64,000 nt of DNA from Hymenobacter latericoloratus (lineage in GTDB: Bacteria > Bacteroidota > Bacteroidia > Cytophagales > Hymenobacteraceae), in the NCBI RefSeq assembly GCF_014199535.1, contig NZ_JACHNV010000001.1, positions 806,001 to 870,000 on the forward strand. The letters are read 5' to 3'. The notes beneath the pieces were generated by a model, which was not told where the DNA came from, searched no databases, and worked only from the letters and a program-made list of their open reading frames with translations. Positions 18,105 to 26,376 of the stretch are shown one piece after another. The translations under genes were made by a program, and so were the position numbers. Within the stretch, counting starts at the first letter, position 1. Every line of letters begins with the position of its first letter.

Positions 18105-19064
18105 TCACAATGTGTCTGCCAGGGCCAGGATTTCCTGGCGGGCTTGCTGGATTTCTTCGGACTCGGGGAAGGTGTGCTGCACCCAGTGCGTGAAGCCGCT
18201 GACCATTTCGCCCACGGCCTGGCGGTTGCTTACCGGCGCGGCTTCCGTGGCTGCATTTTCGGCCTCCGATAGGGTAGGGAAGGCGTCTTCCAGCCCCAGC
18301 CGGCTCATCACATCCGACACGAAAATCATTCCGCAAACCTGCATACCCTGGTAAAGCTGCACCAGTTCGGGCATAGTGAGGGTGAGCTGCTCCTGGGCCC
18401 GCACGCGCCCCAAGTGCTCAATCAGCGGCTCCAGCGCTTCGGGCTGCAGATGGGGGAGCTTGCCCACAGCCTGCAGAAAGGGGTGGTCGGCGGTGGCGGG
18501 CAGGCTATGCACCAGTAGCAGGGCCAGGCGCAGCATTTGCAGCTGCGGCTCCGCCAAACGCAGGTTGGCTGCGGGCGGGGCCGCCGTGGGGTGGGCCGCC
18601 AGTAGTTTAGCAAACGCTTCCTCAATGTGCAGGCGGTGCAGGCTCAGCGAGGCTACCCCCACCGGAGCCGGCAAATGTTCCTCCAAGGTGTTCAGGAAGG
18701 CCCCGCTCAGCTCCAGGCAATACGTTTTTAGGTAGTCGAGCTGCTGCTGCTCTACCCGCATCTGTTGCTGCACGTAGGCCAGCACCGGTGCGGCCAGGGA
18801 AGTTTCCAGGGTCAGGCGGCCCAACAGCAGCAGGTGGTACAGGGCCAGGGGCTCGGTACGCAGGCTGGTCAGCAGCTGCTCGTGGTTCTGAATACCGTTC
18901 AGCTCCTGTACTTTGCGGCTATCCAGTGCCGTGAGGGTAGCCAGACGGTGCGATTCAGGCTGACTCAGCAGCTCGGCCGCCGCCATGCCGTGCAGGCTCA
19001 GGCAGTGAGCCAGCTGATCGTAGAAGTCGGTAGGAAGGGCATCAAGCCAGGCAGCATCAGACAT
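18105..19064 (-). CDS. Conserved helical protein of unknown function
   Basis: The product has 319 residues, rich in Leu, Ala, Gln and Glu and almost without charge-poor segments, so a soluble all-helical protein is likely. It carries no signal peptide and no membrane helix. Local patterns such as AWLDALPTDFYDQLAHCLSL and LEEHLPAPVG do not match a family that I recognise. The frame extends to 19109, but the ATG at 19064 gives a compact N-terminus (MSDAAWLDALP) and is preferred. It stands alone between the long palindrome and ruvB, which is divergent. Confidence 0.78.
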   Translation of the reverse strand: MSDAAWLDALPTDFYDQLAHCLSLHGMAAAELLSQPESHRLATLTALDSRKVQELNGIQNHEQLLTSLRTEPLALYHLLLLGRLTLETSLAAPVLAYVQQQMRVEQQQLDYLKTYCLELSGAFLNTLEEHLPAPVGVASLSLHRLHIEEAFAKLLAAHPTAAPPAANLRLAEPQLQMLRLALLLVHSLPATADHPFLQAVGKLPHLQPEALEPLIEHLGRVRAQEQLTLTMPELVQLYQGMQVCGMIFVSDVMSRLGLEDAFPTLSEAENAATEAAPVSNRQAVGEMVSGFTHWVQHTFPESEEIQQARQEILALADTL

Positions 19065-19221
19065 GGGAAGCAAAGGGGGATGAGGCCGCAAGTTAGGAGA
19101 GAAGCACAACCTAGCCTGCGGTTGAGCAATAAGGAAAAGAGCTTTTGCTAACGATGTTAGTTAGATAGATAATTGGTAATATTTTTTGCTAAAAAAGGCA
19201 CCAACCCCGCCCCCGAACTGT

Positions 19222-19229
19222 TACCTTTC
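19222..19229 (+). promoter_or_regulatory. Near-consensus -7 box of ruvB
   Basis: TAccTTTC differs from TAnnTTTG at the last base and lies 27 bp before the ruvB ATG. Confidence 0.45.
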
Positions 19230-19255
19230 GACACGCTGAATTACTTTCTACGCTT

Positions 19256-20305
19256 ATGCGCGAACCGTATATGACTGGTGGTAAAGACCACATGGACGCC
19301 ACCGAAAAAGACATCGACAAGGCTCTGCGGCCCCTTTCCTTCGATGACTTCACCGGCCAGGGCAAGGTAGTCGAAAACCTGAAGGTATTCGTAGCCGCTG
19401 CCAAGCACCGCGGCGAAGCCCTCGACCACGTTCTGCTGCACGGGCCTCCCGGCCTGGGCAAAACGACCCTCTCGCACATCATCGCCAACGAGCTGGAATC
19501 GGGTATCAAAATGACCTCCGGCCCGGTGCTCGACAAGCCTTCTGACCTGGCAGGCCTGCTCACCAACCTGGAGCCGAACGACGTACTCTTCATCGACGAG
19601 ATTCACCGCCTGAACCCGGTGGTGGAAGAGTACCTGTACTCAGCCATGGAGGACTACCGCATCGACATCATGCTCGATTCGGGTCCGAATGCGCGCTCCG
19701 TGCAGATTTCCCTGTCGCCGTTTACCCTCATTGGGGCTACTACCCGCTCGGGCATGCTGACCTCGCCGCTGCGGGCCCGCTTCGGTATCAGCTCCCGTCT
19801 GGAATATTATGATTCTGCCCTGCTGACCAGCATTGTGCAGCGCTCGGCTGAAATCCTGGGCACGCCTATTTATGAGGACGCAGCCTTCGAAATTGCCCGC
19901 CGCTCGCGCGGTACCCCGCGTATTGCCAACAATCTGCTGCGCCGCACCCGCGACTTTGCCCAAATTAAAGGTACCGGCACCATTACCCGCGAAATTGCCC
20001 AGTTTGCCCTCAACGCCCTCGACGTGGACCAGAACGGCCTCGACGAAATGGACATCCGCATCCTGAGCACCATCATCGACAAGTTCAAGGGCGGCCCTGT
20101 GGGCCTCGGCACCATTGCCACGGCCTGCGGCGACGAAGCTGAAACCATTGAGGAAGTGTACGAGCCCTTCTTGATCCAGGAAGGCTTCATCAAGCGCACC
20201 TCCCGCGGCCGCGAAGCCACCGAACTCGCCTACCAGCACCTGGGCCGCCAGATGCCCCAGCACCTGCGAGGAAATACCGGCACGCCGGGGGAACTGTTCA
20301 GCTAA
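19256..20305 (+). CDS. ruvB: Holliday junction branch-migration helicase RuvB
   Basis: RuvB is the AAA+ motor that drives branch migration with RuvA and hands junctions to RuvC. The protein has 349 residues. Walker A GPPGLGKT is at residues 63-70, Walker B with DEIH at 114-117, and sensor 1 GATTRSGML follows near 160. The winged-helix C-terminal domain ends [14 protein letters not shown]. The N-terminal [12 protein letters not shown] is the usual RuvB opening. ruvA and ruvC are not nearby. The gene is followed by its own terminator, after which comes an AT-rich orphan gene. Confidence 0.98.
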   Translation: MREPYMTGGKDHMDATEKDIDKALRPLSFDDFTGQGKVVENLKVFVAAAKHRGEALDHVLLHGPPGLGKTTLSHIIANELESGIKMTSGPVLDKPSDLAGLLTNLEPNDVLFIDEIHRLNPVVEEYLYSAMEDYRIDIMLDSGPNARSVQISLSPFTLIGATTRSGMLTSPLRARFGISSRLEYYDSALLTSIVQRSAEILGTPIYEDAAFEIARRSRGTPRIANNLLRRTRDFAQIKGTGTITREIAQFALNALDVDQNGLDEMDIRILSTIIDKFKGGPVGLGTIATACGDEAETIEEVYEPFLIQEGFIKRTSRGREATELAYQHLGRQMPQHLRGNTGTPGELFS

Positions 20306-20326
20306 AACTCATATGATTTGTTGAGG

Positions 20327-20364
20327 CGGAGAGAAGCATGTATTGCTTCTCTCCGTTGTTTTTT
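20327..20364 (+). terminator. Terminator of ruvB
   Basis: The perfect 12-bp stem (20327-20338 with 20344-20355), loop 5, is followed by TTGTTTTTT. Confidence 0.92.
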
Positions 20365-20393
20365 AGGGGTGATAATTTAAAAAATCAGCAGAA

Positions 20394-21086
20394 GTGGGAT
20401 TTCCGTTAAAAGATATAACTATATATCACGAAGGTGAAATTATTGTAGATGCACCGATGTATTGGGAATTCAGAACTAAGGCGAACTTCATTGCTGATTT
20501 CTATCATGATAGGATGGGTGGATATAAGCCGCCTAAAACCGGTAGAATTTGCATTCGTTTTGTAGAAAGAACTAATTGTCGAAATTCGCATTATTTTGGC
20601 TCGATATGTACAAGTGAAATTACTATTGATGCTAATACATATTTAAACTTAACTGAAGCGCAAAAGAGTAGATACATTCTTGATTTACTACATACATCCA
20701 TCATAGATCTGGCTGATGTTTACAATTGGGAGAAGAAGTATTTTCAAGATGCATATGACTATATTATTCAATCTGATTTTCAGTTTAGAAGAAAATATTC
20801 AAGTAAACAATCACCGGGAAGAAAACATACTGCTTGCGTAGTTTTGGAAAAAACGGAAACGCAAGCTGCTTTGCGTGTGCTTATCACAGGTGAAAGCAGA
20901 GTAGATAAAGTCATCCTAGAAAAGAAGAACTGGTATTGGTGGGATAGTACTTACAAACTAGCTAAACAATGTAAATGGCTGGATAATCATTCGTTTGGTT
21001 TTGCTAAAGATGGTAAGAAATGTTGCTTATCCATCGTAAGCGAAGAAGTAACAAATGATTTCGAATTCGGTGAGCGAGATTTTTAA
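20394..21086 (+). CDS. AT-rich orphan gene, unknown function
   Basis: The product has 230 residues from a GTG at 20394. Base composition is strikingly lower in GC than in every neighbour, and codon use is AT-ending (many AAA, GAA, ATT, AAT), which suggests recent acquisition. The protein is rich in Lys, Tyr, Trp and Phe; it has no signal peptide or membrane helix. Recognisable features are only local: an N-terminal region with YWEFRTKANFIADFYHDRMG, a central helical part, and a cysteine pair KCCLS near the C-terminus. No family is recognised. It sits after the ruvB terminator and 33 bp before queG, whose promoter box is between them. GTG as start is the least certain point. Confidence 0.75.
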   Translation: MGFPLKDITIYHEGEIIVDAPMYWEFRTKANFIADFYHDRMGGYKPPKTGRICIRFVERTNCRNSHYFGSICTSEITIDANTYLNLTEAQKSRYILDLLHTSIIDLADVYNWEKKYFQDAYDYIIQSDFQFRRKYSSKQSPGRKHTACVVLEKTETQAALRVLITGESRVDKVILEKKNWYWWDSTYKLAKQCKWLDNHSFGFAKDGKKCCLSIVSEEVTNDFEFGERDF

Positions 21087-21089
21087 CTC

Positions 21090-21097
21090 TACTTTTG
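21090..21097 (+). promoter_or_regulatory. -7 promoter box of queG
   Basis: TActTTTG is an exact TAnnTTTG match 23 bp before the queG ATG, so queG does not depend on the AT-rich gene for transcription. Confidence 0.7.
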
Positions 21098-21119
21098 CAG
21101 GTCTTTTGTCTTATCTAAC

Positions 21120-22103
21120 ATGCTCCCCACCGCCCACTATACTGCTTTCATCAAACGCCGGGCGGCGGAGTTGGGCTTTATGTACTGCGGCATCAGCAAG
21201 GCAGAGTTTTTGGAGGAAGAAGCGCCGCGGCTGGAGAACTGGCTGAACCGTCAGATGAATGGCAAAATGGCCTACATGGCCAACCACTTCGATAAGCGCC
21301 TTGACCCGCGCCTGCTGGTAGATGGGGCCAAGTCCGTCATTTCGCTGCTGCTGAATTACTACCCTCCCGAGGAAGCCCAACAGCCCGACGACACGCTCAA
21401 AGTCAGCAAGTACGCCTACGGCCGCGACTACCACTTCGTCATCAAGGACAAGCTCAAAACCTTGCTGCAGGATATGCAGGCGGAAATAGGGGAGGTAGGC
21501 GGGCGCTGCTTCGTGGACTCGGCCCCCGTAATGGACAAGGCCTGGGCCAAGAAGAGCGGCCTGGGGTGGGTAGGAAAAAACACCAACCTGATCCGGCCCG
21601 GCACCGGCTCCTTCTTCTTTATCGCCGAGCTGATTGTGGATGTGGAGCTGGACTACGATGGCCCCATTAAGGACTACTGCGGCACCTGCACGAAGTGCGT
21701 GGATGCCTGCCCGACCCAGGCCATTACGGAGCCCTACGTGGTGGACGGCAGCAAGTGCATCAGCTACTTCACCATTGAGCTGAAAGACCAGATACCGCGG
21801 GAAGTGGAAGGTAAGTTCGGCAACTGGGTTTTCGGCTGCGACATCTGTCAGGACGTGTGTCCCTGGAACCGCTTTTCGAAACCTCACCAGGAGCCCCAGT
21901 TCAACGCCCACCCCGCCCTGAAGGACCTTACGCCCGGCGACTGGCAGGAAATCACCCACGAGCTGTTTTCGGAGCTGTTCCGGCAGTCGGCGGTAAAGCG
22001 TACGGGCTACGCGGGGCTGCAGCGCAATATTCGGTTTGTACTGGGCGAGGAGCCAGTAACCCCTGCTTCCCCGGCCCCGGATACGGAGGCGCCGCGCATG
22101 TAG
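21120..22103 (+). CDS. queG: Epoxyqueuosine reductase QueG
   Basis: QueG reduces epoxyqueuosine in tRNA to queuosine, the last step of queuosine synthesis, using cobalamin and two [4Fe-4S] clusters. The protein has 327 residues. The N-terminal DUF1730 part spans about 50-130, with a conserved acidic residue in FVDSAP (131-136). The ferredoxin part has Cys187, Cys190, Cys193, Cys197 in [12 protein letters not shown], then Cys213 and CDICQDVCP (Cys240, Cys243, Cys247). [12 protein letters not shown] (148-159) is the typical cobalamin-domain segment. The length is short but in range; no HEAT extension is present. Confidence 0.96.
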   Translation: MLPTAHYTAFIKRRAAELGFMYCGISKAEFLEEEAPRLENWLNRQMNGKMAYMANHFDKRLDPRLLVDGAKSVISLLLNYYPPEEAQQPDDTLKVSKYAYGRDYHFVIKDKLKTLLQDMQAEIGEVGGRCFVDSAPVMDKAWAKKSGLGWVGKNTNLIRPGTGSFFFIAELIVDVELDYDGPIKDYCGTCTKCVDACPTQAITEPYVVDGSKCISYFTIELKDQIPREVEGKFGNWVFGCDICQDVCPWNRFSKPHQEPQFNAHPALKDLTPGDWQEITHELFSELFRQSAVKRTGYAGLQRNIRFVLGEEPVTPASPAPDTEAPRM

Positions 22104-22120
22104 CAAACGCTACCCCCTGA

Positions 22121-22179
22121 ACACACCGGAGCCGTAAGCAGGCCCACTTTGCAGCGGGTGGCTTACGGCTCCGGTGTGT
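22121..22179. repeat. Long perfect hairpin between convergent queG and small gene
   Basis: The 19-nt arms (22121-22139, 22161-22179) pair perfectly around a 21-nt loop. There is no T-run, so it may be a weak bidirectional terminator or a repeat element. Confidence 0.7.
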
Positions 22180-22195
22180 GGAAAGAAAGGGTCAG

Positions 22196-22390
22196 TTAGG
22201 CAACCACCGGCTGCGTGAACACGCGGTTCAGGATGCGGCGGTACAGGTTGGAGAACTGCTGGTAGCACCAAGCTTTCAACTCGGAAAGCTCTGCCGGCAC
22301 CAGGGTGCGCAGGGCTTTGCGTAGCTCCTTCTCGAAGAGAATCTTGTCGAAGCTCACTTTGAGCAGAATGGTTTTAGCGTACTCAAGCAT
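22196..22390 (-). CDS. Small conserved helical protein
   Basis: This 64-residue protein begins MLEYAKTILLKVSFDKILFE, followed by KELRKALRTLVPAELSELKAWCYQQF. It resembles a small family seen in Cytophagales and other Bacteroidota that is annotated only as hypothetical; that recognition is from memory and not certain. A longer open frame reaches 22486, but the ATG at 22390 fits the family N-terminus. Mostly amphipathic helices, no signal peptide. Function unknown. Confidence 0.72.
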   Translation of the reverse strand: MLEYAKTILLKVSFDKILFEKELRKALRTLVPAELSELKAWCYQQFSNLYRRILNRVFTQPVVA

Positions 22391-22581
22391 GGGTGAATTG
22401 GGTTTCACAGGGTGGTTAAAAGAGCGGTTATTCGGGTGGGTCGGGCCAGTGTACGAAAGCAGTTGAAAAAAGCTTTGGTACAGCATATCCTTTCGCTGCT
22501 TTTTGTTGAAAGATACAAAAAAATAGCCTCTCAGTGCAAGCGTCAGACGCCGGGAGGTTGGAAACGGTTCCCGGACGGAAT

Positions 22582-22612
22582 AAAAAAGAGGAACATATAC
22601 ATGTTCCTCTTT
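22582..22612 (-). terminator. Terminator of the second ferritin-like pair
   Basis: A perfect 12-bp stem (22585-22596 with 22601-22612) with a 4-nt loop and a T-run on the minus strand follows the gene ending at 22660. Confidence 0.88.
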
Positions 22613-22659
22613 CTACAAAGGTCAACAGAGCAGATGTACTGCGTGTGTCCACCGGGTTA

Positions 22660-23550
22660 CTAGTAGATAAATAGTTGAGCAAGTTCGGTGGCCGTGGCGG
22701 CGTTGATCGGCTCATCAAATGCCTCGGCTACTTTGGCTAGCAGGGCTTCTTTGCTCAGCGCGGGAGTCCCTACGTTGATGGGCAGCGTGGTATCGAAAGG
22801 AATCAGGCGGGGCGCCGGCGTGTACTGAGCCGTATTCGATTCGCCGGCGTAGGCTTGGCCGGGTACCGAGCCGGTAGTGGTAATGGCCGCGTCGGTGGGG
22901 TTTACCCAGCTTTTTACTGCTGCTCCGCGCTGTCGGCGCATCGTGCGAATGTGGGCGGCATGGCGGCCCTCGGTGGAATGTAGCCGCAGCAGGGTTCCTA
23001 GCAAGAGGCTGTCCAGCTGCAGAAACTCTACCTGCCCCTTGTACGCCCGAATGCCAACATCCTCCAGGAGTTGAGCTACCTTCAGAAAGGTGTCGAAGTT
23101 GGTGAATATATCCGGGAACAAGGCGGTTTGAGTGCCGTTTTTACTGCCCGTGAAATCGAAGCTGGGCTTGGACGGAACGGTAGCGCCGGCCTCCGTGAGC
23201 AGCCGCTGTAGCAGGGCTACGTGCTGGCTCTCGTGCACGGCAATGGTCTGGATGGCGTTCCGGTTAGCGGCGGAGCCGAAGAAAGCGGCCGCGTTAGGCA
23301 GGGCCAGAGCCTGGGCGTAAAACTCGCTTTCCAGGTACTCCAGGGTCAGGGCCAGCCGTAGCACGTCGAGCACGGTGCTGTTGTCTTGTACGCCGGCGGC
23401 AGCCGGGCGGGGCAGAACTGCTACGGCGGCCGGCAGCAAGGTAGCTCCGGCCTGACCCAGGCGGGCCAGGGCCGTGCGGCGCGGCGCGGCCCCGGCTTCG
23501 GTGTCAGCAGAAAGGTCGGCGAGTCGGGCCAGAATATTCAGGAAGTCCAT
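22660..23550 (-). CDS. Ferritin-like domain protein (B type, second pair)
   Basis: This 296-residue protein has a four-helix ferritin-like core. Helix motifs: LEYLESEFYAQAL, then HESQH, then EDVGIRAYKG and STEGRHAAHIR. The two ExxH pairs and helix-A glutamates are the ligands expected of a di-metal site. An N-terminal twin-arginine (APRRTALARLG) before a hydrophobic stretch suggests export by Tat. The frame is open to 23667, but MDFLNILARL at 23550 aligns with the start of its paralogue at 25341. It is the second gene of the downstream pair, 19 bp after its partner (ends 23570). Confidence 0.88.
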   Translation of the reverse strand: MDFLNILARLADLSADTEAGAAPRRTALARLGQAGATLLPAAVAVLPRPAAAGVQDNSTVLDVLRLALTLEYLESEFYAQALALPNAAAFFGSAANRNAIQTIAVHESQHVALLQRLLTEAGATVPSKPSFDFTGSKNGTQTALFPDIFTNFDTFLKVAQLLEDVGIRAYKGQVEFLQLDSLLLGTLLRLHSTEGRHAAHIRTMRRQRGAAVKSWVNPTDAAITTTGSVPGQAYAGESNTAQYTPAPRLIPFDTTLPINVGTPALSKEALLAKVAEAFDEPINAATATELAQLFIY

Positions 23551-23569
23551 AAGAAGATAAAAGGCGCGA

Positions 23570-24301
23570 CTAAATGAAGGGCAGGGCAGCAACGTTGAGC
23601 GTGATGGGCAGGTAGGCCGCAATAAGCGGTGCCACCTCGGCAGGCGTTTTGGCGCCGTCGAGGCCATTGGTATCTACCACATCAGGGGCGGCAAACGAGT
23701 TGGACTGCAGCTGCTCGCGCACGAAGGCCGCGTGGCGCGACTCCACGGAGGCCATTTTCACCAGCAGCTTCAGGTGGGCCTGAAAGGTCACCCGCTCGGC
23801 GGCGTCAGTCAGCAGCATGCGGCTGATGCCATTATAGGCGGCCACGCTGAGGTCTTTGAGCGTCCGGGCGGCGGCATAGGCTCCGCTCCGGCTGCTGAGG
23901 TTGAAAGAATCAAACTTGAAAGCCAGCGCGTTGGTGCCCAGATTGACATCATAGGCGTTGGTGTCCAGGGTGTACTTCAGCGTTTCGCGGTGAATCACCT
24001 CATGGTCGCGCAGGTCAGTGAAGGCGGCCCGGTCGTCGGCCGTAAAGTCGTCGGGAAAAGCATCCACCACCTTCTGGAAAAAGGCTGCCTGCAGCTGCTC
24101 CAGCAGATACAGGTAGTTGAGCAAGCCTACTGTATTGGCGGTAAGAACCAGGGTGTTGCTTGTAGTGACGGGGGTAACGTCGTCGTCGTCGTTGCAGCCT
24201 GCCAGCAGCAAGGCCGAAGAAGCGACGGTAGCCCCCGCTACCCGGAGGAAAGAGCGGCGGCGCAACGGGCGCCCCGGAAAGGAGGATGCGGAGTCAGACA
24301 T
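23570..24301 (-). CDS. Ferritin-like lipoprotein (A type, second pair)
   Basis: The product has 243 residues. RRRSFLR (residues 14-20) precedes a hydrophobic stretch that ends in the lipobox LLAGC with Cys36, followed by NDDDD. This combines a Tat-like signal with a lipoprotein signal; the acidic stretch resembles the surface lipoprotein export signal known in Bacteroidota. The ferritin-like core shows LEQLQAAFF, HEVIH and SVESRHAAFVR. The second helix-A glutamate of the relatives is Gln here. The ATG at 24301 is used instead of that at 24358. A consensus -7 box is at 24356-24363. Confidence 0.88.
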   Translation of the reverse strand: MSDSASSFPGRPLRRRSFLRVAGATVASSALLLAGCNDDDDVTPVTTSNTLVLTANTVGLLNYLYLLEQLQAAFFQKVVDAFPDDFTADDRAAFTDLRDHEVIHRETLKYTLDTNAYDVNLGTNALAFKFDSFNLSSRSGAYAAARTLKDLSVAAYNGISRMLLTDAAERVTFQAHLKLLVKMASVESRHAAFVREQLQSNSFAAPDVVDTNGLDGAKTPAEVAPLIAAYLPITLNVAALPFI

Positions 24302-24355
24302 GTGGTAGAAACCCGGCGGGGAGCGGCCCAACGCAGGCCGCCACTTCCCGAGTGG

Positions 24356-24363
24356 CAAAGGTA
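24356..24363 (-). promoter_or_regulatory. -7 promoter box of the second ferritin-like pair
   Basis: CAAAggTA on the plus strand is TAccTTTG on the minus strand, an exact consensus 55 bp before the start at 24301. Confidence 0.7.
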
Positions 24364-24435
24364 CTCCGATTCAGCCGGATGCACCACAGCTAAGAGTACT
24401 GCCAGACCGGAAAGGTTGCGTACCCCAGGGGCGCA

Positions 24436-24467
24436 TAAAAAAAGGACGACCTTTTCAGGCCGTCCTT
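24436..24467 (-). terminator. Terminator of the first ferritin-like pair
   Basis: An 11-bp stem with one mismatch (24442-24452 with 24457-24467) and a T-run on the minus strand lies after the stop at 24487. It shows that the two pairs are separate transcription units. Confidence 0.85.
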
Positions 24468-24486
24468 CTCAAAAAAACCGGGGGCG

Positions 24487-25341
24487 CTAGAACGTCACCA
24501 CCGATTTGGCAATGTTGGTAACGGTAGTGCTATCGAGGCCCTCGTCGAAGGCCGCACTTACGTCGGCGGCATCGTAGGTAGCACCCAGGGCCGTGGTCAG
24601 GTTGGTGATGCCACCCTGAGCCACGTTGCTTTCGGCCGGGAAGGTAGCCACCGGGTTGCCGGCGCCGTACACCGGAGCCGGGGCGCCGTTGGCATCAGCA
24701 TTCATAATCCAAGGCATGATGGCGGTTTGGTTACCAGCCGTAGCGCCGCGGCGCATGTAGCGGATGTGGGCCGCGTGGCGGGCCTCCACCGAGTGAATCT
24801 GCAGAGCCGTCTGCAGGACGTTGTTGGGGTTGCCGGCCGTTTTAATGGTTACGGCCTGGCCTTTGTAAGCCCGAACGCCAATGTCCTCGAACGCCTGCGC
24901 GAAGGTCAGGAAGTTGGCGTAGGTAGCAAAAGCGTTGCCGAAATTGAAACCGTTGGCCGGCTGTGGGTCAGCGGCCGTACCAAGGGCCGAGGTCAGCAGC
25001 GTTACGTGCGCCAGCTCGTGGCCCCGGATGGTTTCGATGGCCGTGCGGGCTGCCCCAGTCAGCGGTACGGTGAGAGTAGCTGCCTTCAGGGCTTGGTCGT
25101 AGAAGCTATACTCCAGGCGCTCCAGCAGCAGGGCATAATTGAGCACGCCCGCAACGGTGGTCAGGGTATTTTGTCCCATGGCCTTGTTGAAGGCCGAGCC
25201 GATAGCAATAGGAGCCGCGGCCAGAGCCATCTTCTTGCTCAGGTCGCCGAGGGCGGTCAGGGCGCTACGGCGGTGGGTGAGGCGGTCCATGATTTCAGGA
25301 TCAACCTTCTCCAGCTCGGAAATTATCTTGAACAGGTTCAT
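24487..25341 (-). CDS. Ferritin-like domain protein (B type, first pair)
   Basis: This 284-residue paralogue of the gene ending at 22660 has the ferritin-like motifs LERLEYSFYDQAL, HELAH, EDIGVRAYKG and SVEARHAAHIR. The N-terminus has a twin-arginine (HRRSALTALG) and a hydrophobic stretch (MALAAAPIAIGSAF), so Tat export is plausible. A typical C-terminal helix AAFDEGLDSTTVTNIAKS is shared with the second copy (AEAFDEPINAATATELAQL). It follows the A-type gene by 34 bp. Confidence 0.88.
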   Translation of the reverse strand: MNLFKIISELEKVDPEIMDRLTHRRSALTALGDLSKKMALAAAPIAIGSAFNKAMGQNTLTTVAGVLNYALLLERLEYSFYDQALKAATLTVPLTGAARTAIETIRGHELAHVTLLTSALGTAADPQPANGFNFGNAFATYANFLTFAQAFEDIGVRAYKGQAVTIKTAGNPNNVLQTALQIHSVEARHAAHIRYMRRGATAGNQTAIMPWIMNADANGAPAPVYGAGNPVATFPAESNVAQGGITNLTTALGATYDAADVSAAFDEGLDSTTVTNIAKSVVTF

Positions 25342-25375
25342 AACTACAGGAAAATCGGAGGTGAGAGAAGATGAA

Positions 25376-26098
25376 TTACTTACCGACGTTGTCGCCGTTG
25401 AGGGTTTCCTTGATAAACGGCTGCGCGGCAGTCAGCACCTGCGCTACTGTCAGGGCCTGGTCGAGGCCTTGGGCGTTTACCACATCACTGCCCGAGAAGC
25501 TGCCGGGGGTCAGCAGGTCGCGGATATAAGCGGCGTGGCGAGCCTCCACCGATACAATTTTGCCGGCAATCAGCAGATAGTCGTTGGTTTTGATTAGGGA
25601 GCCAGCGCCATTATAGGCCGCTACCCCCAGGTCCTCAAACGTGCGGGCCGTCGTCAGCACCGAGTTGCGGTCGGTGAAGTTTACCTTGCTGAAGTCGGGG
25701 TTCAGGCCCGGAATAATCTGGCCCGGAGCCGCTGCCGTCAGGGCAGCCTTAAAAAAGTCGCGGTGAATGGCCTCGTGCTTGGAAATAGCCGTCAGCGCGG
25801 CCCGTTCGTCGGTCGTGATACCGGAGTAGGGCGTAGCAATTACCTGGGCGTAGAACGCGGCTTCCAGCTGCTCCAGGGCGTAGGCGTAGTTCAGCACGCC
25901 CACGTCGCCGGAGCCCAGGCTGACCGTGCCATTATTCGTGGTCACGTTGTCATCGTCGTCGTCGCAGCCGGTGAGCAGCAGGGCGGTAGCACCCGCCGTA
26001 GCGCCGGCATACATAAAGAAGGAGCGCCGCTTGATGGGCGTGTACAGCGGTTTGGCGAATTCCGCTTCGTCGCCGCCTGGTTGCGTGATGTTGGACAT
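25376..26098 (-). CDS. Ferritin-like lipoprotein (A type, first pair)
   Basis: The product has 240 residues. A KRRSFFMYAG twin-arginine motif (23-32) leads to the lipobox LLTGC with Cys45 and five Asp residues directly after it. The acidic run right after the lipid-modified cysteine is the pattern reported to send lipoproteins to the cell surface in Bacteroidota. Ferritin-like motifs: LEQLEAAFYAQVI, HEAIH, EDLGVAAYNG, SVEARHAAYIR. The ATG at 26098 is chosen over 26131. It is the first gene of the upstream pair. The biological role of the family (iron storage, oxidase or another) is unknown. Confidence 0.88.
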   Translation of the reverse strand: MSNITQPGGDEAEFAKPLYTPIKRRSFFMYAGATAGATALLLTGCDDDDDNVTTNNGTVSLGSGDVGVLNYAYALEQLEAAFYAQVIATPYSGITTDERAALTAISKHEAIHRDFFKAALTAAAPGQIIPGLNPDFSKVNFTDRNSVLTTARTFEDLGVAAYNGAGSLIKTNDYLLIAGKIVSVEARHAAYIRDLLTPGSFSGSDVVNAQGLDQALTVAQVLTAAQPFIKETLNGDNVGK

Positions 26099-26342
26099 GG
26101 TGAGAATGGGTTGGATGAAAAGTGAAGGCAATACAAATCCGCCCCGCCGGTGGGTGGGTTTTTTCTGTTTATCAGAGAATTAGGCGGGTAGGTGGGGTGG
26201 AGTTGTCAGCAGGTACGGGCTAACCAGAGCTATGGATTTGCCAACGCCATAATCTTGTAAGCTCAACCGTACGCTATTGTTGAGCTACGCCCTGGAAACG
26301 CGTTTTCGCCCTGTCATTTTCAGTAGAAAGAGTGGTTTTGCC

Positions 26343-26350
26343 TAGCTTTG
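26343..26350 (+). promoter_or_regulatory. -7 promoter box of batD
   Basis: TAgcTTTG is an exact TAnnTTTG match 26 bp before the batD ATG. Confidence 0.7.
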
Positions 26351-26376
26351 ATTAGTTGGCCAGTTGTTACCTGCTT

